Assembly: GCF_002920915.1 (NCBI RefSeq)
Contig: NZ_PQVF01000006.1
Location: 124,001-188,000 of the forward strand
Source of the DNA: Solitalea longa
Lineage (GTDB): Bacteria; Bacteroidota; Bacteroidia; Sphingobacteriales; Sphingobacteriaceae
Length of the DNA stretch: 64,000 nt
Direction: 5' to 3'
The notes beneath the pieces were generated by a model. That model ran no database searches, had not been told where the DNA came from, and worked only from the letters and a program-made list of their open reading frames with translations. The position numbers and the translations under genes are program-made. Within the stretch, counting starts at the first letter, position 1, and each line of letters starts with the position of its first letter. Positions 43,703 to 52,158 of the stretch are shown piece after piece.

Positions 43703-44785
43703 ATGAAATTGAACCTTCGCAGTATACTTTTAGGAACTTTAATGATGATCGGCAGTTCGGTTTACGCAGCCTCGGCAACAGATTCATTGGCTTTTTTTAA
43801 GGCAAGTGAGGCTGTCATTCAATACACAGGTCGCATCGATTTTTCAAATCCACAATTGCCTCGTTTTTGGCAGCCGGGAGTATACATTAAAATCGGATTC
43901 AAGGGCCCATATTGCCAGTTGCATATCAATGATGAGGTGCTTTACGGCTCTTCGCACAACTACATTACCATTGTAGTTGATAATGGTAAGCCTCAGCGCA
44001 TGCAGTTGAAAGATAAAACCAATGTGATTAAGGTAGCCGAGAATTTAAGCGATGGTGAACACACGGTGCTTATTTGTAAAGATACCGAGGCCAATATTGG
44101 TTATATAGAATTCGCAGGGATTAACTGCCGAGAGCTTACAGCCCTGCCTGACAAGCCAAAACATTTGATTGAGTATATCGGTGATTCCATTACTTGTGGA
44201 ACCGGTAGCGACGAGTCGGCTGTGCCTTGCGGAAAAGGAGCCTGGCATGATCAGCATAATGCTTACTTAGCTTATGGCCCGATAACAGCCCGAGAGCTTA
44301 ACGCGCAATGGCACCTGTCGTCGGTTTCAGGAATTGGTTTAATGCACAGCTGCTGCGATATGAACATTATCATGCCTCAGGTTTTTGATAAGGTGAGTAT
44401 GCGCGATAATAAGATCAAGTGGGATTTTAAGAACTATCAGCCCGATGTGGTTTCGGTTTGCTTAGGGCAAAATGACGGCATTCAGGATGCAACTGCGTTC
44501 TGCAATAATTACATCGCATTCGTTAAGTTGTTACGGGTATATTATCCAAAGGCCACTATCGTTTGCATGAGCAGTCCTATGGCCGATGAAAAGCTGCGTA
44601 ATTTCCAGAAAGAGCAGCTAAATGCGGTGGTTTCAACATTAAAGGCTTCGGGATTAAAAGATATTTACATGCATTGCTTCGAAAAAAGTTATAACGCGGG
44701 CTGCGACTGGCACCCGAGTTTAGCCGAACATCAGGTAATTGCTGCAGAATTAACGGATTTCTTGAAGAAAATTATGAAGTGGTAA
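43703..44785 (+). CDS. CE2-like acetylesterase (SGNH with N-terminal beta domain)
   Basis: The 360-aa exported protein has an N-terminal beta-sandwich (residues 30-150) and an SGNH hydrolase domain. The nucleophile is S162 in YIGDSITCG. The catalytic Asp/His motif near the end is CDWHPS (D335, H337), and CLGQNDG carries the Asn. This is the layout of carbohydrate esterase family 2, which removes acetyl groups from mannan or xylan. It sits between the alpha-galactosidase and an aldo/keto reductase, in tight linkage. Acetylated glucomannan is the likely substrate. Confidence 0.88.
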   Translation: MKLNLRSILLGTLMMIGSSVYAASATDSLAFFKASEAVIQYTGRIDFSNPQLPRFWQPGVYIKIGFKGPYCQLHINDEVLYGSSHNYITIVVDNGKPQRMQLKDKTNVIKVAENLSDGEHTVLICKDTEANIGYIEFAGINCRELTALPDKPKHLIEYIGDSITCGTGSDESAVPCGKGAWHDQHNAYLAYGPITARELNAQWHLSSVSGIGLMHSCCDMNIIMPQVFDKVSMRDNKIKWDFKNYQPDVVSVCLGQNDGIQDATAFCNNYIAFVKLLRVYYPKATIVCMSSPMADEKLRNFQKEQLNAVVSTLKASGLKDIYMHCFEKSYNAGCDWHPSLAEHQVIAAELTDFLKKIMKW

Positions 44786-44815
44786 TTATATTTAGTGTCG
44801 AAATAACACTTTAGT

Positions 44816-45814
44816 ATGTACACACCTTCAACTACTCGCTACAAAGACATGAAATACAACCGCTGCGGCAAAAGCGGTTTGTTACTACCGGCTGTTTCTT
44901 TAGGCTTATGGCATAATTTCGGATCGGTAGATGTTTTTGATAACGGACGATCGATCATCAGACAAGCATTCGACAGGGGCGTAACCCATTTCGATTTGGC
45001 TAATAACTACGGGCCGGAACCGGGTTCGGCAGAAGAGAACTTTGGGGAGATCCTGAAAAAGGATTTTGGCGGCAACTTGCGCGATGAACTGATCATTTCA
45101 ACCAAAGCAGGTTATCATATGTGGGAAGGCCCATATGGTGAGTGGGGTTCAAGAAAATATTTAATATCGAGTTTAGATCAGAGTTTGAAACGCATGAAAC
45201 TTGATTACGTGGATATCTTCTACTCGCATCGTCCTGATCCTGAAACTCCGTTGGAGGAAACAATGGGAGCTTTGGATACGGCAGTAAGAAGTGGTAAAGC
45301 TTTATATGCAGGACTTTCGAATTATAAAGCTGAAGAAGCTCAAAAAGCAATTGAAATTTTAAAACAATTGGGTACACCTTGTCTTATCCATCAGCCTAAA
45401 TACTCCATGTTTGAACGTTGGGTAGAAGGCGGATTACTGGATGTACTGGAGAAGAACGGCGTGGGCTGCATTCCATTTTCGCCATTGGCGCAGGGAATGT
45501 TAACCGATAAATACTTGAAGGGAATTCCTGAAAATTCAAGGGCAGCTAAATCACATGGATTTTTACAAACGAGCGATATTACGGAACATCGTTTACAACA
45601 GATCCAGCAATTAAATAACATCGCACAACAACGTAATCAGTCGCTGGCACAAATGGCGCTGGCCTGGTTACTGAAAGATAATCGAATTACAACTGTATTG
45701 ATCGGAGCTAGCTCGGTGGCACAGCTCAACAACAACCTCGATAGCTTGAATAATTTATCGTTTACCAATGATGAATTAACGGCCATTGGTGCAGTGCTCG
45801 GTCAGAAAGAATAA
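44816..45814 (+). CDS. Aldo/keto reductase (YghZ-like)
   Basis: The 332-aa cytoplasmic protein is an aldo/keto reductase resembling YghZ/L-glyceraldehyde-3-phosphate reductase. It has MKYNRCGKSGLLLPAVSLGLWHNFG at the N-terminus and the catalytic region HFDLANNYGPEPGSAEENFG with Asp and Tyr. ELIISTKAGYHMWEGPYGEWGS supplies the Lys, and the His lies in YVDIFYSHRPDPETPLEETM. A C-terminal NADPH segment reads RITTVLIGASSVAQL. Its role in mannan use is not obvious; it may reduce sugar aldehydes released by the pathway. Three bases separate it from the GH5 gene. Confidence 0.88.
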   Translation: MYTPSTTRYKDMKYNRCGKSGLLLPAVSLGLWHNFGSVDVFDNGRSIIRQAFDRGVTHFDLANNYGPEPGSAEENFGEILKKDFGGNLRDELIISTKAGYHMWEGPYGEWGSRKYLISSLDQSLKRMKLDYVDIFYSHRPDPETPLEETMGALDTAVRSGKALYAGLSNYKAEEAQKAIEILKQLGTPCLIHQPKYSMFERWVEGGLLDVLEKNGVGCIPFSPLAQGMLTDKYLKGIPENSRAAKSHGFLQTSDITEHRLQQIQQLNNIAQQRNQSLAQMALAWLLKDNRITTVLIGASSVAQLNNNLDSLNNLSFTNDELTAIGAVLGQKE

Positions 45815-45817
45815 GCA

Positions 45818-46840
45818 ATGAGAAAAAAAATATTTCTTTTCGTTTTTGTAAATGCCGTTTGTGGACTTATCACAGCGGCATTTGCACAAACAGCTCCCAG
45901 AGCAATTGATCAGCATGGAGCTTTAAGTGTTCAGCACAATATAATTGTTGATAAAAATGGTGTTCCACCACAATTAAGGGGAATCAGCATGTCGTGGAGC
46001 ATTTGGGCTGGAAAGAAATATTACAATAATAATGTCGTCGATTGGCTGGTGGATGATTTTAAAATCAGCGTATTGCGTGCTTCCATGGCGGTGCAGCCTG
46101 ATGGTGGCTACCTGCAACAACCCGAAGAGCAATTACAGCTAATTACTCAAACTATTGACAAGGCAGTTGAAAGAGGAATTTATGTATTAATTGATTGGCA
46201 TGATCATAATGCCGAAAAACATCTTTCTGAATCCAAAGCATTCTTTGCCCAAATGGCCAAACGTTATGCAGGTAAGCCAAATGTGATTTATGAGATTTGG
46301 AATGAACCTGAGCATCAGTCTTGGCCGGTGATTAAGCAATACGCAATAGAGGTTATTAATGAAATCAGAAAATACGATGCTGATAATTTAATAATTGTTG
46401 GCAGTACAAAATGGGATCAGGAGGTGGATGTAACCGCCAAAGACCCAATTACAGGCTATAAAAATATTGCCTATTCTTTTCACTTCTATGCTTCTGATCC
46501 TAATCACCAGGATCGGTTACGTTCAAAAGCGGAGAAGGCCATGAAGAAAGGCTTGCCGCTTTTTGTCACCGAATGGGGAGTGGGAGAATCTAATGGCGAC
46601 GGTGTTTTTGATTTGAAGAAAACAGAAACATGGTTTAACTGGATGGAAACCCATAAACTAAGCTGGGCAAACTGGAATATTACCGATAAAAAGGAAACTA
46701 CCGCTTTGTTACAGCCGGGTGCATCGGTAAATGCCAACTGGACAAAAGAAGAATTGACTCCTGCCGGAATTTATATCCGTGAGCAGTTAAGAAAGTTTAA
46801 TAATCCGCAGAAATCATCCGAAACTCAATCCAACAACTAA
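45818..46840 (+). CDS. GH5 endoglucanase/mannanase-type enzyme
   Basis: The 340-aa exported protein has a compact GH5 catalytic domain. It opens with VVDKNGVPPQLRGISMSW-type sequence (NIIVDKNGVPPQLRG), has LIDWHDHN, acid/base E163 in IYEIWNEPEH and nucleophile E252 in FVTEWGVGE. Its motifs resemble bacterial subfamily 2 endoglucanases more than the subfamily 7 mannanase at 37464. It may cut glucose-linked sites in glucomannan. It shares one base with the start of the SASA gene (TAATG), so they are coupled. Confidence 0.9.
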   Translation: MRKKIFLFVFVNAVCGLITAAFAQTAPRAIDQHGALSVQHNIIVDKNGVPPQLRGISMSWSIWAGKKYYNNNVVDWLVDDFKISVLRASMAVQPDGGYLQQPEEQLQLITQTIDKAVERGIYVLIDWHDHNAEKHLSESKAFFAQMAKRYAGKPNVIYEIWNEPEHQSWPVIKQYAIEVINEIRKYDADNLIIVGSTKWDQEVDVTAKDPITGYKNIAYSFHFYASDPNHQDRLRSKAEKAMKKGLPLFVTEWGVGESNGDGVFDLKKTETWFNWMETHKLSWANWNITDKKETTALLQPGASVNANWTKEELTPAGIYIREQLRKFNNPQKSSETQSNN

Positions 46841-48810
46841 TGAAAAAAGCCGCCTTACTTTTCGTTTTGTCTGTTTTTGCTTGTACACTAAAAGCCGAAG
46901 TAAAATTACCTGCCTTGGTAGGGGATCATATGGTTTTACAACGCGATAAGCCTTTAAACATTTGGGGATATGCCAATTCGGGTGAAGCGGTTACTATCAA
47001 CTTCGCTAATAAAACAGTAAAAACTACAACGGCCGCTAATGGTAAATGGACTGCTGTTTTACCGGCAATGAAAGCTGGCGGGCCTTATCAAATGAAAATT
47101 AAAGGAACGAATGAGATCCTTTTAAACGATATTTTAATAGGCGATGTGTGGATCTGTTCAGGGCAGTCGAATATGGATTTCCCTTTGAAAGATGCTAGTA
47201 ACGGTACCGTTGCAGTTGAGAAATCGGTTAATAATCAAATCAGGCTATTTACAGTCGAAAAGAAGATCTTTTTACAGCCACAGGAAGAGGCGAGGGGACA
47301 ATGGTCGGTTTGCTCTCCCGAAACAACTAAATGGTTTACGGCGGTAGGTTATTTCTTCGGAAAAGAGCTTAATCAAAAACTGAACATTCCAATTGGTTTA
47401 ATTCACTCATGTTGGGGAGGAACAGTTGTGGAAAGCTGGATCAGCGCGGATGGATTGAAAGGTGAAACAACTTTTGGTAATAAAGCATTGCAAACAGCCA
47501 CATTCGATACATTAAGCTATAACAACGAACATCGGAAACTGAATGATACCTGGATGAACAAATTCGATAATAGTGATATAGGGAAAGTGGGTGGAAAATA
47601 TGTTTGGGCTGACAATGATATCAATACCAGCGATTGGAAACCGATTCAGTTGCCAATCGTTTGGGAGTTTTTAGGCAAAGGTGTTTTTGAATACCTGGAT
47701 GGCGTGGTTTGGTTTCGTAAACAGTTTAGTTTAAAGCCTGAAGATTTAAAATCAGACTGCGTGGCCAGCTTAGGTTATATCCAAAACAGTGATGTAACGT
47801 TTGTAAATGGAACTCAAATTGGTTCTTCGCCTGATAAATGGGGATTGATGCGTAACTACACTATACCAAAGAACTTATTGAAAGAAGGCCAGAATACCAT
47901 AACTGTAAGAGTGAACAATTATGGCGGCGACGGTGGTTTTGCGGCAAAGAGCGCTGATTTTTATATTAAAACAAACAATGCCACCATTTCCTTAATCGGT
48001 GAATGGCTGTATAAAGTGGGTTATACGCTAAAAGTTTATGACAGGCCAGAAAAAGAATTTGGTCCGAATACTTCACCTTCTGTATTATATAATTCGATGA
48101 TCAATCCATTGGTAAATCTGTCTATCAAAGGAGTGATCTGGTACCAGGGTGAATCGAACTGGGATCGGGGTTATCAATACCGCGATTTGTTTCCTCGGAT
48201 GATCACTGATTGGAGAAGCCAATTTAAGCAAGGCGAATTCCCCTTTTTGTTTGTGCAGCTTGCCAATCATCATCAGAAACAGGATAAACCTGAAAACGCT
48301 TATTGGGCTGAAGTTCGTGAAGCGCAGGATATGACACTGAAACTTAATAATACCGGAATGGTAACCGCCATTGATTTAGGCAATGCTGGTAATATTCACC
48401 CAACCAACAAGCAGGATGTAGGACTTCGTTTGGCTTGGGAAGCCGAACGAACTGTTTATAAAGTTTCACAGATAGGCCCAGGGCCACGTTTTAAATCGGT
48501 GGAGTTTAAGGAGGGTTATGCACTTATTAAGTTCGATAATGTAGGTAATGGTTTGAAGTTGAAAGAAAAGACTTCGTGGCTCGGTGGTTTTGCTATTGCC
48601 GGAGCTAACCAGCAATTTGTTTGGTCCGAAGCTATTATTGTGGATAAGAACACTGTTAAAGTTTATCAAAATAATATAAAACAACCTGAAGCCGTGCGCT
48701 ATGCCTGGGAAGATAACCCTGCAGATGCAAGCTTGTACAGCAGTGATAACTTACCGGCTTTTCCGTTTAGAACTGATAACTGGAAAGGAATTACGGCTGA
48801 AAATCGCTAA
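46840..48810 (+). CDS. SASA-family (sialate O-acetylesterase-like) carbohydrate esterase
   Basis: The 656-aa exported protein carries the sialate O-acetylesterase/SGNH signature, with nucleophile S110 in VWICSGQSNMDFPL. A middle beta domain (residues 220-370) resembles a galactose-binding or sugar-binding module (WLGGF, VWFRKQFSL, GDGGFAAKSADFYI). The second part of the SASA domain includes GVIWYQGESNW. Here it is more likely to remove acetyl groups from glucomannan than from sialic acids, since no sialic-acid gene is nearby. It is the last gene of the PUL. Confidence 0.9.
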   Translation: MKKAALLFVLSVFACTLKAEVKLPALVGDHMVLQRDKPLNIWGYANSGEAVTINFANKTVKTTTAANGKWTAVLPAMKAGGPYQMKIKGTNEILLNDILIGDVWICSGQSNMDFPLKDASNGTVAVEKSVNNQIRLFTVEKKIFLQPQEEARGQWSVCSPETTKWFTAVGYFFGKELNQKLNIPIGLIHSCWGGTVVESWISADGLKGETTFGNKALQTATFDTLSYNNEHRKLNDTWMNKFDNSDIGKVGGKYVWADNDINTSDWKPIQLPIVWEFLGKGVFEYLDGVVWFRKQFSLKPEDLKSDCVASLGYIQNSDVTFVNGTQIGSSPDKWGLMRNYTIPKNLLKEGQNTITVRVNNYGGDGGFAAKSADFYIKTNNATISLIGEWLYKVGYTLKVYDRPEKEFGPNTSPSVLYNSMINPLVNLSIKGVIWYQGESNWDRGYQYRDLFPRMITDWRSQFKQGEFPFLFVQLANHHQKQDKPENAYWAEVREAQDMTLKLNNTGMVTAIDLGNAGNIHPTNKQDVGLRLAWEAERTVYKVSQIGPGPRFKSVEFKEGYALIKFDNVGNGLKLKEKTSWLGGFAIAGANQQFVWSEAIIVDKNTVKVYQNNIKQPEAVRYAWEDNPADASLYSSDNLPAFPFRTDNWKGITAENR

Positions 48811-48911
48811 CCTTTCAATAAAATGCCCTTCATAGGCTAAAAGAATTGCTCGTCAAACAGGAGGGTTGAACCATCATCTACTTTATTAGTTAATTAACTT
48901 AAACTGAAAGC

Positions 48912-49598
48912 TTACTTTTTCAACCCTGCAATAATATTAATAGTGAGTGCCACTACAAAGGTGTTAAGGCAAAACGATAAAAGGCTATGGAAAAGTGCCG
49001 TGCGGCGGATCTGGCGTGATGAAATTTCTACATCTGATACCTGGAAGGTCATCCCAATAACAAACGAGAAATAAGCGAAATCGATATAGTCAGGATGACT
49101 CTCATTGGGGAAATCTAAACCTCCATTATGTTTAGTATGATCGGTTTTATCACCATCATAAAACATGTTAGCATAATGGAAGGTAAATACGGTATGTACA
49201 AGCGACCATGACAGGAGAATTGCTGAAAGTAAAATTGGAATGTAATATAAAGCAGCCATTTTATCGGCTACGTTTGATAGCATTAACATCAATACAGAAA
49301 GCATACCGGCAAAGGAGGAAATAAGAATGGAGGCAAGAACAAAAACTCGACTTCCATCTTCGGTTCTAGCTTCAGTTTTAATATGATGAATAGAATGGGT
49401 GACAAAAACCAACCAGCTCGCTCCAACAAACGCAAAAGCAAAAACATCCCACAGTAAGGTCACTAATACCAAATGATCACTTATCTTATTCCATAAAAAC
49501 AGAAAGAGAATAACTGTTAGTAAGGCACTCAATAAAACACGATAAAGAGGTTTGTGAAGAAATGAAATGAGTTTCGGAAGGCTTTTGGGAGGTTGCAT
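48912..49598 (-). CDS. DUF1345 integral membrane protein
   Basis: The 228-aa protein has five or six membrane segments and the DUF1345 signature: an opening basic segment, WDVFAFAFVGASWLVF, SWSLVHTVFTFHYANMFYDGD, and NESHPDYIDFAYFSFVIGMTFQVSDVEI. The function of the family is not known. It is convergent with the PUL and has no operon partner. A strong terminator lies just upstream of it (49628-49663), separating it from the 134-aa gene. Confidence 0.85.
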   Translation of the reverse strand: MQPPKSLPKLISFLHKPLYRVLLSALLTVILFLFLWNKISDHLVLVTLLWDVFAFAFVGASWLVFVTHSIHHIKTEARTEDGSRVFVLASILISSFAGMLSVLMLMLSNVADKMAALYYIPILLSAILLSWSLVHTVFTFHYANMFYDGDKTDHTKHNGGLDFPNESHPDYIDFAYFSFVIGMTFQVSDVEISSRQIRRTALFHSLLSFCLNTFVVALTINIIAGLKK

Positions 49599-49627
49599 GC
49601 TTCATTGTTTAATAGCTATAAATTATT

Positions 49628-49663
49628 AAAAATCCTTCCGTTTTTTCAAAAGGAAGGATTTTT
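49628..49663. terminator. Bidirectional terminator
   Basis: AAAAATCCTTCC (49628-49639) pairs perfectly with GGAAGGATTTTT (49652-49663) around a 12-base loop. With A and T runs at both ends it can act on either strand; it would stop transcription from the 134-aa gene on the minus strand. Confidence 0.88.
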
Positions 49664-49679
49664 AATTATGCTGCATGTG

Positions 49680-50084
49680 TTATTCTAGCTTTTGAAACAG
49701 GTACTCTTCCGTTTCCAAAATTGATTTACCTTTTTTGTTCTTAGTTTCAGATTGGCTGAGGAGTAGCTTATTTCCATCAAAAGAATAGTTATAGGTATCC
49801 TTATCAATGGTTATGGTACCGTTACCGTATGAAGCTGTGATGGTCTTTGCTTGCTTACCGCTTTCATTGATTATTACGCTTGTAGCTGTAAATTCGTAAG
49901 ACTTCTCTCCGGTTTTATAGCTCTGGTTTTTTGATGAAACAACAATAGGTCCGTCTTTTTCAGTATCTGATTTTACTAATAATTGCCATTTTCCAGCCAG
50001 TTTAGGGTCGGATTGTGCAAAAACATTGGCTGAGCCTTTTAGGAGAAAGACAGTCAATAAAGTGAACAATAATTTCCATTTCAT
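49680..50084 (-). CDS. Small exported lipocalin-like protein
   Basis: The 134-aa product has a signal peptide (LLFTLLTVFLLKGSANVFAQ) and a beta-barrel pattern of about 100 residues starting LAGKWQLL. It continues with YEFTATSVIINESG, ITIDKDTYNYSFDGNKLLLSQSE and EEYLFQKLE. This is the layout of small lipocalin-like proteins common in Bacteroidota. A role in ligand binding is likely but not known. It stands alone, between a terminator and cysM. Confidence 0.72.
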   Translation of the reverse strand: MKWKLLFTLLTVFLLKGSANVFAQSDPKLAGKWQLLVKSDTEKDGPIVVSSKNQSYKTGEKSYEFTATSVIINESGKQAKTITASYGNGTITIDKDTYNYSFDGNKLLLSQSETKNKKGKSILETEEYLFQKLE

Positions 50085-50156
50085 AAGCGATAAATTTTAT
50101 AAGGATATGGTTATAAATGTTTCAGTATAAATCTACTAATAATCTATAACAAACAT

Positions 50157-51065
50157 TTATACTCCAAATAAGTCAGATGATAAATACCGATCTCCGCGGT
50201 CGCAAATGATACAAACAATTACACCCTCATTAATTTCTTGTGCTATGCGTAAAGCTGCCGAAACAGCGCCTCCTGAGCTCATACCGCCGAACACGCCTTC
50301 AACTTTGGCCAATTTACGTGTGGTTTCAGTAGCCTCTTCCTGTGAAATGTCCATTACACGGTCAACACGTTCAGGTTCAAATATTTTAGGCAGGTATTCT
50401 TTAGGCCAGCGGCGAATGCCTGGTATTTTTGAGTTATCGGTAGGTTGGCAACCAACGATCTGAATATCCGGATTCTGTTCTTTTAAGAATCTTGAAACTC
50501 CCATAATGGTTCCGGTGGTACCCATTGACGAAACAAAATGGGTGATGGTTCCTTGCGTGTCTCTCCAAATTTCGGGACCGGTGGTGCGATAATGCATACC
50601 GTAATTATCAGGGTTGGCAAACTGGTTAAGCATTAAATAACCACCTTTTGCTACCTGGGCATGGGCATAGTCAATTGCGGCTTCCATTGAACCTTCGGCG
50701 GGTGTTAAAGTAACCTTAGCGCCAAACGCTTCCATTGTTAAAACCCGTTCGCGGGTAGAATTTTCGGGCATCACCAGCTCAATTTCTACGTCAAACAATC
50801 GGGCTATCATGGCCAGGGCTATACCGGTGTTTCCGCTGGTGGCTTCAATAAGCCGCATGCCGGGTTTCAATTCACCCCGATCTAAGGCGCCTTTGATCAT
50901 TCCATAAGCGGCACGGTCTTTTACACTTCCACCCGGATTATCGCCTTCGAGTTTTGCTAATATTTTAACACCTGGTTTAGTATTTAATCGGGCTAGTTCT
51001 ACTAGTGGAGTATTTCCAATCAGATCAACCAGCTTATTCGTTTTTAATTCAGTAACTGTTGTCAT
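50157..51065 (-). CDS. cysM: Cysteine synthase (O-acetylserine sulfhydrylase, CysM type)
   Basis: The 302-aa cytoplasmic PLP enzyme makes L-cysteine from O-acetylserine and sulfide or thiosulfate. PLP-binding K49 lies in DNPGGSVKDRAA, and the substrate loop is ATSGNTGIALAM. The phosphate loop is SSMGTTGTIMG and the cofactor Ser lies in GGMSSGGAV. I use the ATG at 51065; an in-frame TTG two codons upstream is less likely. It follows cysE by 11 bases, in one operon. GDNPGGSVKD and the short length (about 300 aa) favour CysM over CysK. Confidence 0.93.
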   Translation of the reverse strand: MTTVTELKTNKLVDLIGNTPLVELARLNTKPGVKILAKLEGDNPGGSVKDRAAYGMIKGALDRGELKPGMRLIEATSGNTGIALAMIARLFDVEIELVMPENSTRERVLTMEAFGAKVTLTPAEGSMEAAIDYAHAQVAKGGYLMLNQFANPDNYGMHYRTTGPEIWRDTQGTITHFVSSMGTTGTIMGVSRFLKEQNPDIQIVGCQPTDNSKIPGIRRWPKEYLPKIFEPERVDRVMDISQEEATETTRKLAKVEGVFGGMSSGGAVSAALRIAQEINEGVIVCIICDRGDRYLSSDLFGV

Positions 51066-51076
51066 AATCAATTTAA

Positions 51077-51889
51077 TTATTCATCCATACCCATTTCAAT
51101 GTATTTATTCTGGCTCTGATGATAAACTTTGGAATAAGGAGCAATACTAGAGGTTAACCAAACATTACCACCAATTATCGAATCATGGCCGATAATCGTT
51201 TCTCCTCCCAAAATGGTTGCACCTGAATAGATCACCACGTTATCTTCAATAGTGGGGTGGCGTTTTATTGATGCCAAATTTTTGCTCACACTTAAAGCTC
51301 CAAGGGTAATGCCTTGGTAAAGCTTTACATGCTTACCAATTTCACAGGTTTCGCCAATGGTAATGCCCGTGCCATGGTCAATAAAAAAGTGGGTGTCAAT
51401 TTGAGCTGCCGGGTGAATATCAATACCGGTTTTAGAGTGCGCATGTTCAGTTAGAATGCGGGGAATTAATGGAATGTCGAGTTTATGCAGTTCATGCGCC
51501 AATCGATAATATGCAATAGCTAAAAAACCCGGATAGGTTCTTACAACTTCAAATTCACTTTTTGAAGCTGGGTCGCCGGTAAAAATGGCACTCATATCGG
51601 TTAACAACACCTCATACACAAATGGCAGTCGATCCATAAACTGTCTCACCAAACGCGTAGCGTCAGCCGGTAAAACGTGCTGCATGGTCGAAAGCATTTC
51701 AACCCAGCTAGCATCCAGTTTCTGAAATTTTTGCGCTAAATCGTCGGTGCTGAGGTAATGTTTATTGGTCTTCTCCGGAAACATTAACCGAAGTAATTTT
51801 TTTGCCAGTCGATAAATCTCAGTATTCGAGGGATAGGTTCCCGTTGAGCGATGTTTATCGAGTAATATTTGAAGAAATTGTTTGTCCAT
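51077..51889 (-). CDS. cysE: Serine O-acetyltransferase
   Basis: The 270-aa enzyme acetylates L-serine to O-acetylserine. It has the helical N-terminal region and a left-handed beta-helix of hexapeptide repeats (IDTHFFIDHGTGITIGETCEIGKHVKLYQGITLG). The catalytic His/Asp are in that HTFFIDHGTG-type region, and the C-terminus (NVWLTSSIAPYSKVYHQS) closes the helix. It is cotranscribed with cysM, the next enzyme of the pathway. The pair shares the 269-base region upstream with the divergent ClC gene. Confidence 0.94.
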   Translation of the reverse strand: MDKQFLQILLDKHRSTGTYPSNTEIYRLAKKLLRLMFPEKTNKHYLSTDDLAQKFQKLDASWVEMLSTMQHVLPADATRLVRQFMDRLPFVYEVLLTDMSAIFTGDPASKSEFEVVRTYPGFLAIAYYRLAHELHKLDIPLIPRILTEHAHSKTGIDIHPAAQIDTHFFIDHGTGITIGETCEIGKHVKLYQGITLGALSVSKNLASIKRHPTIEDNVVIYSGATILGGETIIGHDSIIGGNVWLTSSIAPYSKVYHQSQNKYIEMGMDE

Positions 51890-52158
51890 TACTAAACTTA
51901 ATACAATTATCAGGCTAAGCTTGTTTCCAGATCCATGATAATTAATTCGTTGATGTTGAAACTTAGTTTGTTACGCTTTTCTAGGATATTTAATAGTTAA
52001 AATATCGATTTAGTCGATTAATGCAGTTTTGCAAATGTATTTGTTTATGTATAGCCAGACAAACATTTTATTCATTTTAAGTACAGCGATGCAAGTTTAA
52101 AGGCGATTTCCAGCTGTTGTTGCGTTATTAATTTTAATATAATTGATTATTTTGATGC

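Noticed and set aside
46840-48810. Sialic acid degradation function for the SASA protein
   Set aside because: No sialidase, lyase or NAN genes are nearby; the mannan context makes glycan deacetylation more likely.
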